DNA of 64,000 nucleotides from Acidaminococcus timonensis (GTDB lineage: Bacteria > Bacillota > Negativicutes > Acidaminococcales > Acidaminococcaceae), in the NCBI RefSeq assembly GCF_900106585.1, contig NZ_FNWH01000006.1, positions 310,001 to 374,000 on the forward strand, written 5' to 3'. The notes under the pieces were generated by a model. The model was not told the origin of the DNA. It searched no databases and saw only the letters and a program-made list of their open reading frames with translations. The translations under genes and the position numbers were made by a program. This document shows positions 19,124 through 27,723 of this stretch, piece by piece (position 1 is the stretch's first letter; every line of letters begins with the position of its first letter).

Positions 19124-20072
19124 GAAAGTGGACCTGAAGGAAACCTGGCAGCTGCTCATGGGCGCCAGGAACCTGGTGCTGGTGAGCCACGTGGGTCCGG
19201 ACGGGGATACCCTGGGGTCCACCCTGGGGCTGGCCCGGGCGCTGAAACAGGCCGGCAAACAGGTCCGTCTGCTGGTGGATGATACCCTGCCTGCGGTATA
19301 CCAGTTCCTGCCGGAAATGGATACCTACGAACAGCCCAGGGCGGAGCAGCCCATTGCCTGTGATCTGGTGGTGGTGGTGGATGCCAGTTCCAAAGACCGG
19401 ATGGGAGAGGCTGAAAAATGCCTGTCCGCACCGATCCTGAACATCGACCATCACGTTTCCAACACCCGGTATGCCGATTACCTGCTGCTGGATCCCCACG
19501 CGGCAGCCACCGGGGAAATCATGTACCGGCTGCTGACGGCCAACGGGGTTCCGCTGAACAGGGAACTGGCCACGGATCTGTATACAGCCATCGTCACCGA
19601 CTGCGGCTACTTCAAGTACGCCAATACCACCCCCAGCTGCATGCGGGTGGCGGCGGATCTGGTGGCACTGGGCGTGGAACCCAACGAGATTTCCGACCTG
19701 CTGGAAATCAAGGCCCGGAATTCCGTAGAGCTTCTGGCCAAGGTCCTTCCCAGTCTGACGTTCTATGCCGACGGCAAGATCGCCACCCTGGAGATTCCTC
19801 TGGAACTGTACGACAAGAACGTGTCCACGGAAAGCTTCATCTACCATCCCCGGTACATTGCCGGTGTGGATGTGGCTGTGCTGTTCAAGCAGGTGGAACC
19901 CAAAGCCACCCGGGTGAGCATGCGCTCCAAGCAGGTAGATGTAAGCAAGGTGGCCGTGGCCTTTAACGGCGGCGGTCATCCCAGGGCAGCAGGCTGCACC
20001 ATCGGCCTGCCCCTGGCCGAAGCCAAAAAGGCGTTGATCCAGGCCCTCGAAAAGGCCATGGAGGCCCTGTAA
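19116..20072 (+). CDS. nrnA: DHH/DHHA1 phosphoesterase, NrnA-like oligoribonuclease/pAp phosphatase
   Basis: NrnA-type enzymes degrade nano-RNAs, and many also hydrolyse 3'-phosphoadenosine 5'-phosphate. The 318-residue protein has the DHH domain with a VGPDGDTLGS metal motif near residue 28 and the namesake IDHHVSNT near residue 110. The C-terminal DHHA1 domain has FNGGGHPRAAGC. It lies between rbfA and truB as in other firmicutes, overlapping both. Confidence 0.93.
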   Translation: MSKKVDLKETWQLLMGARNLVLVSHVGPDGDTLGSTLGLARALKQAGKQVRLLVDDTLPAVYQFLPEMDTYEQPRAEQPIACDLVVVVDASSKDRMGEAEKCLSAPILNIDHHVSNTRYADYLLLDPHAAATGEIMYRLLTANGVPLNRELATDLYTAIVTDCGYFKYANTTPSCMRVAADLVALGVEPNEISDLLEIKARNSVELLAKVLPSLTFYADGKIATLEIPLELYDKNVSTESFIYHPRYIAGVDVAVLFKQVEPKATRVSMRSKQVDVSKVAVAFNGGGHPRAAGCTIGLPLAEAKKALIQALEKAMEAL

Positions 20073-20989
20073 TGGATGGGATTTTCAACGTACTGAAGCC
20101 ACCGGGCATGACCAGTCATGATGTGGTGGGGGCCCTGCGGAAAATCCTCAACATGAAGAAAATCGGCCATGCCGGCACACTGGACCCCCTGGCAGCCGGT
20201 GTCCTGCCGGTGTTCACCGGGATGGCCACCCGCTTCCTGGAGTACGCTTCCCACGAGGAAAAGACCTATCGGGCAGAGCTGACTTTCGGCTTTCAGACCG
20301 ATACAGGGGATACGGAAGGGAAAGTGGTGGCGGAGAGTCCCATCCGGAAGCTTTCTGCCGGAGAAATCGAGGCAGCCCTGGAACAGTTCCGGGGAGACGG
20401 GACCCAGATCCCTCCCATGTATTCCGCCATCAGTGTGGGAGGCAAGAAACTGTACAAGCTGGCCCGGCAGGGCATTGAGGTGGAACGGAAGCCCCGTCCC
20501 ATCCACATTGCCCGACTGGATCTGGTGGATTATACGGGGGATACCCTGGTGTTCGACGTGACCTGTTCCAAGGGAACCTTCATCCGGACCCTGTGTGAAG
20601 ACCTGGCAGACCGCCTGGGCATGAAGGGGACCATGAGCTTTTTGCTCCGGCGCCAGGCCGGCACCTTTACCCTGGAGGAGGCCCATACCCTGGAAGAGAT
20701 CCAGGCGGATCCGGAAGGGTGCTGTACCGGTGTGGACAGCATACTGGCCCAGTTCCCGGAAGTGCGGGTGAATGCCCTCCAGGGGCGGCGCATCGCCCAG
20801 GGCGTGGCCACCACGGTGCCCCATATCACTGATGGGCAGCTGTACCAGGTACGGACCCGGGACGGGCTGCTGGTGGGGCTGGCCAAAGCCGTTGATGGAC
20901 GGCTGCGGGCCCACAAGATCATCCACATCCCGGAAGTAGAGGACAGAAAGAGCCATGAAACTGATCACATCACTGGAACAACTGAATAA
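20072..20989 (+). CDS. truB: tRNA pseudouridine(55) synthase
   Basis: TruB makes the T-loop pseudouridine 55 of tRNAs. The 305-residue protein shows the N-terminal GIFNVLKPPGMTSHDVV motif, the catalytic Asp at residue 38 in GHAGTLDPLA, and a YSAISVGGKKLYKLAR block. A C-terminal PUA-like region follows. Its ATG shares the A of the nrnA TAA stop, and its 3' end overlaps ribF by 35 bases, both signs of a compact operon. Confidence 0.96.
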   Translation: MDGIFNVLKPPGMTSHDVVGALRKILNMKKIGHAGTLDPLAAGVLPVFTGMATRFLEYASHEEKTYRAELTFGFQTDTGDTEGKVVAESPIRKLSAGEIEAALEQFRGDGTQIPPMYSAISVGGKKLYKLARQGIEVERKPRPIHIARLDLVDYTGDTLVFDVTCSKGTFIRTLCEDLADRLGMKGTMSFLLRRQAGTFTLEEAHTLEEIQADPEGCCTGVDSILAQFPEVRVNALQGRRIAQGVATTVPHITDGQLYQVRTRDGLLVGLAKAVDGRLRAHKIIHIPEVEDRKSHETDHITGTTE

Positions 20990-21926
20990 CGCACAACTGC
21001 TGCCCTCTGCGGCGGCCCTGGGCACCTTCGACGGGGTCCATCGGGGCCATCAGGAAGTAATCCTGAACACGAAGGAATACGCCCGGGAGCACCATCTGCA
21101 ACTGATGGTATTCACCTTCAGCACCCATCCCCTGGCCAGCCTGAAGCCGGAACTGGAACCGGCTCGGTTGCTGGACAACGAAACCAAGATCCACCTGATG
21201 GTGGAACTGGGGGTGGATGTGCTGGTGAACATTCCCTTCACCAGGGAACTGGCTGCCCGCAGTGCGGACGAATTCCTGACCATGCTGGTGAAGGCCGGGG
21301 TGAAGGCCGTGGGCATCGGGGACAACTTCAGCTTCGGGGCCGGCGGCAGGGGCAATGTGCATCTGCTGAAAGCGGAGCATACAAAATACGGCCTCACCAT
21401 CCTGTCCCGGCCCCTTTTGAAAGTGGACGGATTCGTGGTGAGCAGTACGAATATCCGCAAGGCCATCAAGGAAGGGCGGATGGCGCTGGCCCAGGAAATG
21501 CTGGGGCGGCCCTATGAGATCCGGGGCACTGTGGTGACCGGCGATCAGCGGGGACGCAGCCTGGGGTTCCCCACGGCCAATCTGAAGCTGCTGGGGACCC
21601 ATATGGCCATCCCGGCCTTCGGGGTGTACGCCGGCTTCGTGAAGGTCGGAAATGGGTGTTACGACGCCATGATCAACGTGGGGGACAATCCCACCTTCGC
21701 CAACCAGGAAACCCGTCTGGAAGTCCATCTCCTGGATTTTGAAGGGGATCTGTACGGGAAGGAGATCCGGGTGGCGTTGCTGATGCGGATCCGGGGGGAA
21801 AAGAAATTCAGTTCTCTGGAAAAGCTGCGGGAGCAGCTCCGGGAGGATGAAAAGATGATCAAAGGCCTCCTGGCCCATGAAAAAGCCCGGATTGCCCCGG
21901 GACCGGTGAAAAAGGAACAGAAATAA
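20955..21926 (+). CDS. ribF: Bifunctional riboflavin kinase / FAD synthetase
   Basis: RibF converts riboflavin to FMN and FMN to FAD. The 323-residue protein has an N-terminal nucleotidyltransferase domain with LGTFDGVHRGHQ near residue 25, the VSSTNIR motif near residue 165, and a C-terminal riboflavin kinase domain with RGRSLGFPTANL. The start lies inside the end of truB and is followed by an ordinary domain order. No FMN riboswitch precedes it, as expected for a late operon gene. Confidence 0.96.
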   Translation: MKLITSLEQLNNAQLLPSAAALGTFDGVHRGHQEVILNTKEYAREHHLQLMVFTFSTHPLASLKPELEPARLLDNETKIHLMVELGVDVLVNIPFTRELAARSADEFLTMLVKAGVKAVGIGDNFSFGAGGRGNVHLLKAEHTKYGLTILSRPLLKVDGFVVSSTNIRKAIKEGRMALAQEMLGRPYEIRGTVVTGDQRGRSLGFPTANLKLLGTHMAIPAFGVYAGFVKVGNGCYDAMINVGDNPTFANQETRLEVHLLDFEGDLYGKEIRVALLMRIRGEKKFSSLEKLREQLREDEKMIKGLLAHEKARIAPGPVKKEQK

Positions 21927-21939
21927 ATCCGAAAATGGC

Positions 21940-21968
21940 TTGCACAAAGAAGCCATTCATGCTATTAT
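21940..21968 (+). promoter_or_regulatory. Promoter of rpsT, overlapped by an inverted repeat
   Basis: TTGCAC (21940-21945), a 17-base spacer and TATTAT (21963-21968). A perfect 8-bp inverted repeat (21934-21941 with 21950-21957) covers the -35 box and part of the spacer and has no T run, so it does not look like a terminator for ribF. Confidence 0.7.
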
Positions 21969-22001
21969 ATTTCGGTAAAGCTAATTGGTGGAGGTGAGAA
22001 C

Positions 22002-22265
22002 ATGCCGAATATTAAGTCTTCCGTTCGTAGCGTTAAGACTGATGCCGAACGGCGCGCTGCCAATGGCCCGGTGAAAGCTGAAATCCGCAGCACCGCACGT
22101 AAGGTTGAAGCTTTTGCTGCTGCAGGATCCAAAGAAGAGGCCCAGGCCACTTTGAAAGTAGCGGCGAGCTTATTAGATAAAGCTGCTCGTAAAGGTACGG
22201 TTAACAAAAAAGCCGCAGCTCGCAAGAAATCCCGTTTAGCCAAGAAAGTCAACGCTGTAAAATAA
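22002..22265 (+). CDS. rpsT: 30S ribosomal protein S20
   Basis: An 87-residue, Lys/Ala/Arg-rich all-helical protein that binds 16S rRNA. The N-terminal MPNIKSSVRSVK stretch and the C-terminal KGTVNKKAAARKKSRLAKKV block are typical S20. It has a GGAGGTGAG ribosome-binding site, its own promoter and its own terminator, so it is monocistronic, as often seen for S20. Confidence 0.97.
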   Translation: MPNIKSSVRSVKTDAERRAANGPVKAEIRSTARKVEAFAAAGSKEEAQATLKVAASLLDKAARKGTVNKKAAARKKSRLAKKVNAVK

Positions 22266-22286
22266 GACTTCCGGGTAAACATGAGG

Positions 22287-22318
22287 AAGGCTGACAACAT
22301 TCGTTGCCAGCCTTTTTT
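22287..22318 (+). terminator. Rho-independent terminator after rpsT
   Basis: A 12-base stem (22287-22298 with 22302-22313, one mismatch) runs into a stretch of six T, about 20 bases after the rpsT stop. Confidence 0.85.
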
Positions 22319-22340
22319 GTTGCCAGAAAAAGCCGGGATT

Positions 22341-22370
22341 TCGACAACGGGCCCTTTTGCATGGTATAAT
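22341..22370 (+). promoter_or_regulatory. Promoter of lepA
   Basis: TCGACA (22341-22346, five of six consensus bases), an 18-base spacer and a perfect TATAAT (22365-22370). Confidence 0.8.
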
Positions 22371-22427
22371 AAAACATTGGATGAAATCAGTTGTGTTTTT
22401 TGAAATAAACGGAGAGTGAGAAAGCTT

Positions 22428-24233
22428 ATGGCAAAACGTGACCATATCCGAAATTTTTCCATCATCGCCCATATCGACCATGGCAAATCCACCCTGGCCG
22501 ATCGGCTGATCGAGATGACCGGGACCCTGTCCAAACGGGAAATGGAAGACCAGATCCTGGATTCCATGAGCCTGGAACGGGAACGGGGCATCACCATCAA
22601 GGACCAGGCGGTGCAGTTGGATTATAAAGCCAAAGACGGCAATGATTATGTCCTGAATCTGATCGACACCCCGGGGCATGTGGACTTTACCTACGAAGTA
22701 TCCCGGGCTCTGGCGGCCTGTGAAGGGGCTCTGCTGGTCATCGATGCCACCCAGGGCATCGAGGCCCAGACCCTGGCCAATGTGTATCTGGCCATGGATC
22801 ACGACCTGGAGATCATCCCGGTGATCAACAAAATCGACCTTCCCAGCGCCGATGTGCCCCGGGTGGAAAAAGAAATCGAGGACATCCTGGGCATCCCCAA
22901 GGAAGACTGTGTGCTGTGCAGCGCCAAGACCGGCCTGGGCGTGGATCAGGTGCTGGAAGCTGTGGTGAAGCGGGTACCGCCCCCCAAAGGGGATCCGGCC
23001 CAGCCCCTGCAGGCCCTGATCTTCGACTCCAAGTTCGATTCCTACAAAGGGGTGCTGCTGTACGTGCGGGTGGTGAACGGCTGCCTGCGCAAGGGCATGA
23101 ACATCCGGCTGATGGCCACCGGCAAGGTGTACGATGTGACGGAAGTGGGTGTATTCAAGCCGGCCATGGTGAACGTGGACGAGCTGGGAGAAGGCCAGGT
23201 GGGCTTTCTGGCCGCTTCCATCAAGACCGTGAAGGATGCCCGGGTGGGGGATACGGTGACGGACAACAGCCGCCCCGCCAAAGAACCGCTGCCAGGCTAC
23301 CGGAAAGCCACCCCCATGGTGTACTGTGGCCTGTATCCGGTGGAAAACTCCGATTACGACAACCTGCGGGATGCCCTGGAAAAACTCCAGCTGAACGATG
23401 CCTCCCTTTCTTTTGAACCGGAAACATCCACGGCCCTGGGCTTCGGGTTCCGCTGCGGGTTCCTGGGGCTGCTGCATATGGACGTGGTGAAGGAACGGCT
23501 GGAACGGGAATACAACCTGAGCCTGATCACTACGGCCCCCAACGTCATTTACGAAGTGGTAAAGACCAACGGGGACATCGAAATGGTGGACAACCCCTCC
23601 CAGTTCCCCAATCCCACAGTCATCGAGCATGTGGAGGAGCCCTTCGTGAACGCCACCATCATCGTGCCCAAGGATTTTGTGGGGCCGGTGATGGAGCTGT
23701 CCCAGGACAAACGGGGGGAATATCAGAACATGACCTATCTGGATGAAACACGGGTCATGATCCACTATGCCCTGCCTCTGTCGGAAATCATCTTCGACTA
23801 CTTCGACCGGCTGAAGAGCGTTTCCCGGGGCTATGCTTCCCTGGATTATGAACTGAGCGGCTATCGGCCTTCCGATATGGTGAAGGTGGATGTGCTCCTG
23901 AACGGGGATCCGGTGGATGCCCTGAGCGCCATCGTGCACCGGGATCGAGCCCAGTACTGGGGCCGGGCTCTGGTGGAGAAACTGCGGAAACTGATTCCCC
24001 GCCAGCTGTTCGAGATTCCCATCCAGGCTGCCATCGGCAGCAAGATCATCGCCCGGGAAAATGTCAGTGCCCTGCGCAAGGACGTGCTGGCCAAGTGCTA
24101 CGGAGGCGATATCACCCGGAAACGGAAGCTGCTGGAAAAACAGAAGGCCGGGAAGAAACGGATGAAACAGGTGGGCAGCGTGGAACTGCCCCAGGAAGCA
24201 TTCATGGCCATTCTGAAGATGGACGATAAATAA
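22428..24233 (+). CDS. lepA: Elongation factor 4 (LepA), ribosome back-translocase
   Basis: LepA is a GTPase acting on stalled ribosomes and in 30S biogenesis. The 601-residue protein has the G domain with [14 protein letters not shown], the switch region [16 protein letters not shown] and NKIDLP, followed by EF-G-like domains and the LepA-specific C-terminal domain with [16 protein letters not shown]. The ATG at 22428 is chosen over an in-frame GTG at 22416 because the GGAGAG site lies 11 bases upstream of the ATG and overlaps the GTG. In many firmicutes hemW follows directly; here a 5-kb block intervenes. Confidence 0.97.
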   Translation: MAKRDHIRNFSIIAHIDHGKSTLADRLIEMTGTLSKREMEDQILDSMSLERERGITIKDQAVQLDYKAKDGNDYVLNLIDTPGHVDFTYEVSRALAACEGALLVIDATQGIEAQTLANVYLAMDHDLEIIPVINKIDLPSADVPRVEKEIEDILGIPKEDCVLCSAKTGLGVDQVLEAVVKRVPPPKGDPAQPLQALIFDSKFDSYKGVLLYVRVVNGCLRKGMNIRLMATGKVYDVTEVGVFKPAMVNVDELGEGQVGFLAASIKTVKDARVGDTVTDNSRPAKEPLPGYRKATPMVYCGLYPVENSDYDNLRDALEKLQLNDASLSFEPETSTALGFGFRCGFLGLLHMDVVKERLEREYNLSLITTAPNVIYEVVKTNGDIEMVDNPSQFPNPTVIEHVEEPFVNATIIVPKDFVGPVMELSQDKRGEYQNMTYLDETRVMIHYALPLSEIIFDYFDRLKSVSRGYASLDYELSGYRPSDMVKVDVLLNGDPVDALSAIVHRDRAQYWGRALVEKLRKLIPRQLFEIPIQAAIGSKIIARENVSALRKDVLAKCYGGDITRKRKLLEKQKAGKKRMKQVGSVELPQEAFMAILKMDDK

Positions 24234-24249
24234 GGAAAAGGAGGTCCCC

Positions 24250-25242
24250 ATGGTCCAATTGCAAAAATCCACCCAGGAACTGATTTGCCAATCCATCCGC
24301 GGCCGGGTCCAGGCGGGGACTCTTGCCCCCGGAACGGAGCTGAAGCAGGTGGACCTGGCCAAAGAGTATGGCGTATCCCGGATGCCCGTGCGGGAAGCCC
24401 TTCAGACCCTGCTGCTGGAAGGGGTGGTGACCCGTCTCAGCAACCGGCACATGGTGATTGCCCAGGATGCGCTCCAGCACCTGGCGGGAAAACAACCCGA
24501 CCCACCCGCCGGGATCGACCGGCCGGACCCCACTCCTGTGAATTACAAGCGGAACAGCCTGATGGAACCGGACAATGTGGGCAAGATCCATATGCTTCCC
24601 GCCCGGGAGCAGGTGGCTTCTTATTTGCGGAAAGCCATCCTGCGCCGGGAAATCCCCGAGGGCAGCATCCTGACCCTGGAGGAAACGGCCCGGCACATGG
24701 GTGTTTCCACCACGCCGGTGCGGGAGGCTCTCCAGCTGCTGGCCAGCCAGGGACTGGTGAAGCTGCGGCCCAACAAGGGGGCTGTGGTCCAGGGCATGGA
24801 TGAAAAGGCCATCCGGGACCATTTTGCGGTGCGAACCCTGCTGGAGGGAGAGGCAGCGGCCCTGGCCGCCCGGCCCGGCAGCGACCTGACCGAGGTGGAG
24901 AAGGTGTTCCAGGCCATGCGCCAGTGCCTGCTGGATCATCGGTACACTGACTACAAGCATTATAACGAAAGCTTCCACATGGCCCTGTGGGATGCGGCGG
25001 ACAACCCCAAGCTGGCCCAGATCCTGGGCAGCCTGTGGAACGGACTTTCCCTGGGCTTTCTCATGACGGAAACCGACTATGCCAAGATCTCCTATTTCGA
25101 GCATCAGCAGCTGATGGAGGCCCTGCGGGCCCACGATCCGCAAAAGGCCCGTCAGCTCATGCATGAACACATGCACCGCAGCATGGAGAACCTGCTGACC
25201 AACTACCGGGAGCAGATTGGAAAAGAGAAGCCCGGGACCTGA
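24250..25242 (+). CDS. GntR/FadR-type transcriptional regulator with two winged-helix domains
   Basis: This 330-residue regulator reads as wHTH - linker - wHTH - FCD. The first GntR domain (about residues 5-72) contains VSRMPVREALQTLL. The second (about 116-182) contains VSTTPVREALQLLASQGLV. The C-terminal FCD effector domain has the usual metal-ligand pattern, with HYNESFHMALWDAADN and HEHMH. Normal FadR-family proteins are about 220-240 residues with one wHTH, so the extra N-terminal domain is unusual. It starts 16 bases after lepA, is followed by a strong terminator, and probably controls the permease/dehydratase genes downstream, where a palindrome overlaps the promoter. The effector is unknown. 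Confidence 0.92.
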   Translation: MVQLQKSTQELICQSIRGRVQAGTLAPGTELKQVDLAKEYGVSRMPVREALQTLLLEGVVTRLSNRHMVIAQDALQHLAGKQPDPPAGIDRPDPTPVNYKRNSLMEPDNVGKIHMLPAREQVASYLRKAILRREIPEGSILTLEETARHMGVSTTPVREALQLLASQGLVKLRPNKGAVVQGMDEKAIRDHFAVRTLLEGEAAALAARPGSDLTEVEKVFQAMRQCLLDHRYTDYKHYNESFHMALWDAADNPKLAQILGSLWNGLSLGFLMTETDYAKISYFEHQQLMEALRAHDPQKARQLMHEHMHRSMENLLTNYREQIGKEKPGT

Positions 25243-25279
25243 GGCAGGAGGGACCTGAAACATAAGCCCGCTGGGCACG

Positions 25280-25324
25280 AAACAAGTGAGGGTGTGAGTT
25301 GTTCACACCCTCACTTGTTTTTGT
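25280..25324 (+). terminator. Strong Rho-independent terminator after the GntR gene
   Basis: Perfect 18-bp arms (25280-25297 and 25303-25320), a 5-base loop and a T-rich tail. It separates the regulator from the permease promoter. Confidence 0.93.
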
Positions 25325-25359
25325 ATTTATGATATTGTAGCCAAAAATGAGATAACTTC

Positions 25360-25394
25360 ATAACCCCATTGACTCATGGTGCCAATGGGGTTAT
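25360..25394. promoter_or_regulatory. Palindromic operator-like site over the permease promoter
   Basis: Perfect 12-bp inverted repeats (25360-25371 and 25383-25394) are separated by 11 bases, with half-site ATAACCCCATTG. The left arm overlaps the -35 box and the right arm overlaps the -10 box, so occupancy would block transcription. The adjacent GntR regulator is the obvious candidate binder; that link is inferred. Confidence 0.75.
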
Positions 25395-25397
25395 AGT
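25369..25397 (+). promoter_or_regulatory. Promoter of the SLC13-type permease gene
   Basis: TTGACT (25369-25374), a 17-base spacer and TATAGT (25392-25397), each five of six consensus bases. The leader to the ATG is about 80 bases. Confidence 0.82.
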
Positions 25398-25483
25398 ATA
25401 ACCAAGAAATGGATACATTATCAAATATCAAAAACAAATCCAAGCGCGCAGGATGTGTAGAAATCCAAGGAGGAGAAAAGACA

Positions 25484-26752
25484 ATGTCACCCATTACCAT
25501 TACTCTTTGCTTACTGCTTTTTGTCATCATCCTGTTTGTTACGGAAAAACTTCCCCTGGCCGTCACTTCCATGATTGCCCTGATGGTGCTGGTCATGACC
25601 GGTGTGCTGAGTCCCAAGGATGCATTCGCCGGATTCGTGGACACCAACCTGATCCTGTTCGTCGCCATGTTCATCATCGGCGGTGCCTTCTTTGAAACGG
25701 GCATGGCCAACAAGGTGGGGGGCATCGTCACCCGGTTCGCCAAAACGGAACGGCAGCTGATCGTTGCTGTGATGCTGGTCACCGGCATCATGAGCGGTTT
25801 CCTGTCCAACACAGGTACGGCCGCCATCCTGATCCCGGTGGTCATCGGTATCGCTTCCCGATCCGGTTTCTCCCGGTCCCGGCTGCTGCTGCCCCTGATC
25901 TTCGCCGCCGCCATGGGCGGGAACCTGTCCATCATCGGTGCTCCCGGCAACCTGCTGGGCAAGAGTGCCCTGGAACAGATTGGGCAGGACATCAGCTTTT
26001 TTGAGTACGGCTATGTGGGCCTGCCCATCCTGCTGATCGGCACCGCCTTTTTCGCCACCGTCGGCCACCGGTTCCTGCCCACCAAGCAGGGCCAGACCGG
26101 AGAAAGCATCTACGACAAGGCGCCCGATTTCTCCCAGGTTCCTGTCTGGAAACAGAAAATGTCCCTGGTTGTCATGGTGCTGACCATCCTGGCCATGATC
26201 TTTGAAAAACAGATCGGCATCAAATTTTACCTGTCCGGCTGCATTGGGGCATTGATCCTGGTGGCAACCAACGTGATTTCGGAAAAACAGGCCTACGCTT
26301 CCATTGATCTGCAGACCCTGTTCGTGTATGGCGGTACCCTGGCCCTGGCCAAGGCACTGGCCAAAACCGGCGCCGGCAAAGCCATTGCCGATACGGTGAT
26401 CGGCACCCTGGGACAGAATGCTTCTCCCATGGTCCTGCTGGCAGTGATCCTGCTGCTGAGCTGTGTGATGACCAACTTCATGAGCAACTTTGGCACCGCA
26501 GCCCTGCTGATCCCCATTTCCATCAATATTTCCCAGGCCATGGGCGCCGATCCCAAAGCGGTGATCGTGGCAACGGTCATCGGTGCTTCCCTGGCTTTTG
26601 CCACCCCCATCGGGATGCCGGCCAACATGATGGTCTTCGCTCCCGGCGGCTACAACTTCAACGATTACGTGAAGGCGGGCCTGCCCATGGTGATCATCGG
26701 TTACATCACATCCCTGATCCTTTTGCCGATCCTTTTCCCCTTCTATCCCTGA
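25484..26752 (+). CDS. SLC13/DASS-type anion permease (ion transporter superfamily)
   Basis: The 422-residue protein is hydrophobic, with about 11-12 membrane segments. It has the two pseudo-symmetric substrate/cation motifs of the family: SNTGTAAILIPV near residue 109 followed by GGNLSIIGAPGN, and in the second half MSNFGTAALLIPISIN followed by ATPIGMPANMMVF. This supports a sodium-coupled di- or tricarboxylate (or related anion) carrier. The start at 25484 has AAGGAGGA upstream; an earlier in-frame ATG lacks one. The dehydratase genes downstream suggest a hydroxy-dicarboxylate such as tartrate or malate, but the substrate cannot be read from sequence. Confidence 0.88.
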   Translation: MSPITITLCLLLFVIILFVTEKLPLAVTSMIALMVLVMTGVLSPKDAFAGFVDTNLILFVAMFIIGGAFFETGMANKVGGIVTRFAKTERQLIVAVMLVTGIMSGFLSNTGTAAILIPVVIGIASRSGFSRSRLLLPLIFAAAMGGNLSIIGAPGNLLGKSALEQIGQDISFFEYGYVGLPILLIGTAFFATVGHRFLPTKQGQTGESIYDKAPDFSQVPVWKQKMSLVVMVLTILAMIFEKQIGIKFYLSGCIGALILVATNVISEKQAYASIDLQTLFVYGGTLALAKALAKTGAGKAIADTVIGTLGQNASPMVLLAVILLLSCVMTNFMSNFGTAALLIPISINISQAMGADPKAVIVATVIGASLAFATPIGMPANMMVFAPGGYNFNDYVKAGLPMVIIGYITSLILLPILFPFYP

Positions 26753-26772
26753 TGGAGCGGAAAGTTTCAATG

Positions 26773-26778
26773 TATAAT
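26773..26778 (+). promoter_or_regulatory. Probable -10 element upstream of ttdA
   Basis: A perfect TATAAT 46 bases before the ttdA start. I see no good -35 box at the usual spacing, and no terminator separates it from the permease gene, so it may be a secondary promoter. Confidence 0.4.
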
Positions 26779-26823
26779 AGAATTACAACTACCCTGCACA
26801 TGCACTGTTAAGGAGGAATTACA

Positions 26824-27723
26824 ATGTCTAAAGAAGCCCAAGTGGAAAAAATGACCGACATTATGGCCAGGTTCGTTGGCTATACGGCCAAGGTCCTGCC
26901 CGATGATGTGGCCGCCAAACTGAAGGAACTGGCTGAAAAGGAAACGGTTCCCATTGCCAAACTGCTGTATGAAACCTACGCCAGGAACCAGAAACTGGCC
27001 AAGGAACTGAACCGTCCGTCCTGTCAGGATACCGGTGTGCTGCAATATTTTGTGAAATGCGGCACCAACTTCCCGCTGATCGGTGAACTGGAAGGCCTGC
27101 TGAAGGAAGCCACCGTTCGGGCCACCTTTGCTACCCCGCTGCGTCACAACAGCGTGGAAACCTTCGATGAATACAACACCGGCAAGAACGTAGGGAAGGG
27201 CACTCCCACCGTATTCTGGGAAATCGTCCCCGATTCCGATGAATGTGTCATCGATACCTATATGGCCGGCGGCGGCTGCACCCTGCCGGGTCATGCCATG
27301 GTGCTGATGCCGGGCGAAGGCTATGAAGGAGTCACCAAGTTCGTGCTGCAGCGCATGTACACCTACGGACCCAATGCCTGCCCTCCGTTCCTGGTAGGGG
27401 TTGGCGTGGCCACTTCCGTGGAAACGGCTGCTCTGCTGTCCAAGAAAGCCCTGATGCGGCCTCTGGGAACCCATAACCCCAACAAGCGGGCTGCTGAAAT
27501 GGAAGAACTGCTGGAAAAAGGCATCAACAAAATGGGCCTGGGGCCCCAAGGCATGACCGGTTCTGCTTCCGTCCTGGGTGTCCACATCGAGAACACCGCC
27601 CGTCATCCGTCCGCCATCGGGGTGGCTGTGAACATCGGCTGCTGGAACCATCGCCGCGGCCACATCATTTTCGACAAAGACCTGAACTACACCATCACTT
27701 CTCATAAGGGGGTTGAATTATAA
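26824..27723 (+). CDS. ttdA: Fe-S hydro-lyase alpha subunit, L(+)-tartrate dehydratase/fumarase type
   Basis: This is the catalytic alpha subunit of a two-subunit [4Fe-4S] dehydratase. The 299-residue protein has conserved blocks LNRPSCQDTGVLQYF, APLRHN-like TPLRHNSVE, YMAGGGCTLPGHA, NACPPFLVGVGVATSVETAALLSKKA and GVAVNIGCW, with cluster cysteines at three of these positions. Length and motifs, as I recall E. coli TtdA (about 303 residues), match more closely than the single-chain fumarases. L-tartrate to oxaloacetate is the likely reaction; fumarate/malate interconversion is the main alternative. The beta subunit starts at the stop codon. Confidence 0.85.
   Translation: MSKEAQVEKMTDIMARFVGYTAKVLPDDVAAKLKELAEKETVPIAKLLYETYARNQKLAKELNRPSCQDTGVLQYFVKCGTNFPLIGELEGLLKEATVRATFATPLRHNSVETFDEYNTGKNVGKGTPTVFWEIVPDSDECVIDTYMAGGGCTLPGHAMVLMPGEGYEGVTKFVLQRMYTYGPNACPPFLVGVGVATSVETAALLSKKALMRPLGTHNPNKRAAEMEELLEKGINKMGLGPQGMTGSASVLGVHIENTARHPSAIGVAVNIGCWNHRRGHIIFDKDLNYTITSHKGVEL

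Noticed and set aside
9569-19258. Very long open frames on the minus strand (over 1400 and 1700 codons) opposite polC and the rimP-infB operon
   Set aside because: They are mirror images of GC-rich, strongly codon-biased genes on the + strand; they have no ribosome-binding sites, cross several real genes and their terminators, and show no recognisable domains.
20930-20960. FMN riboswitch before ribF
   Set aside because: ribF starts inside truB; there is no leader in which a riboswitch could fold.
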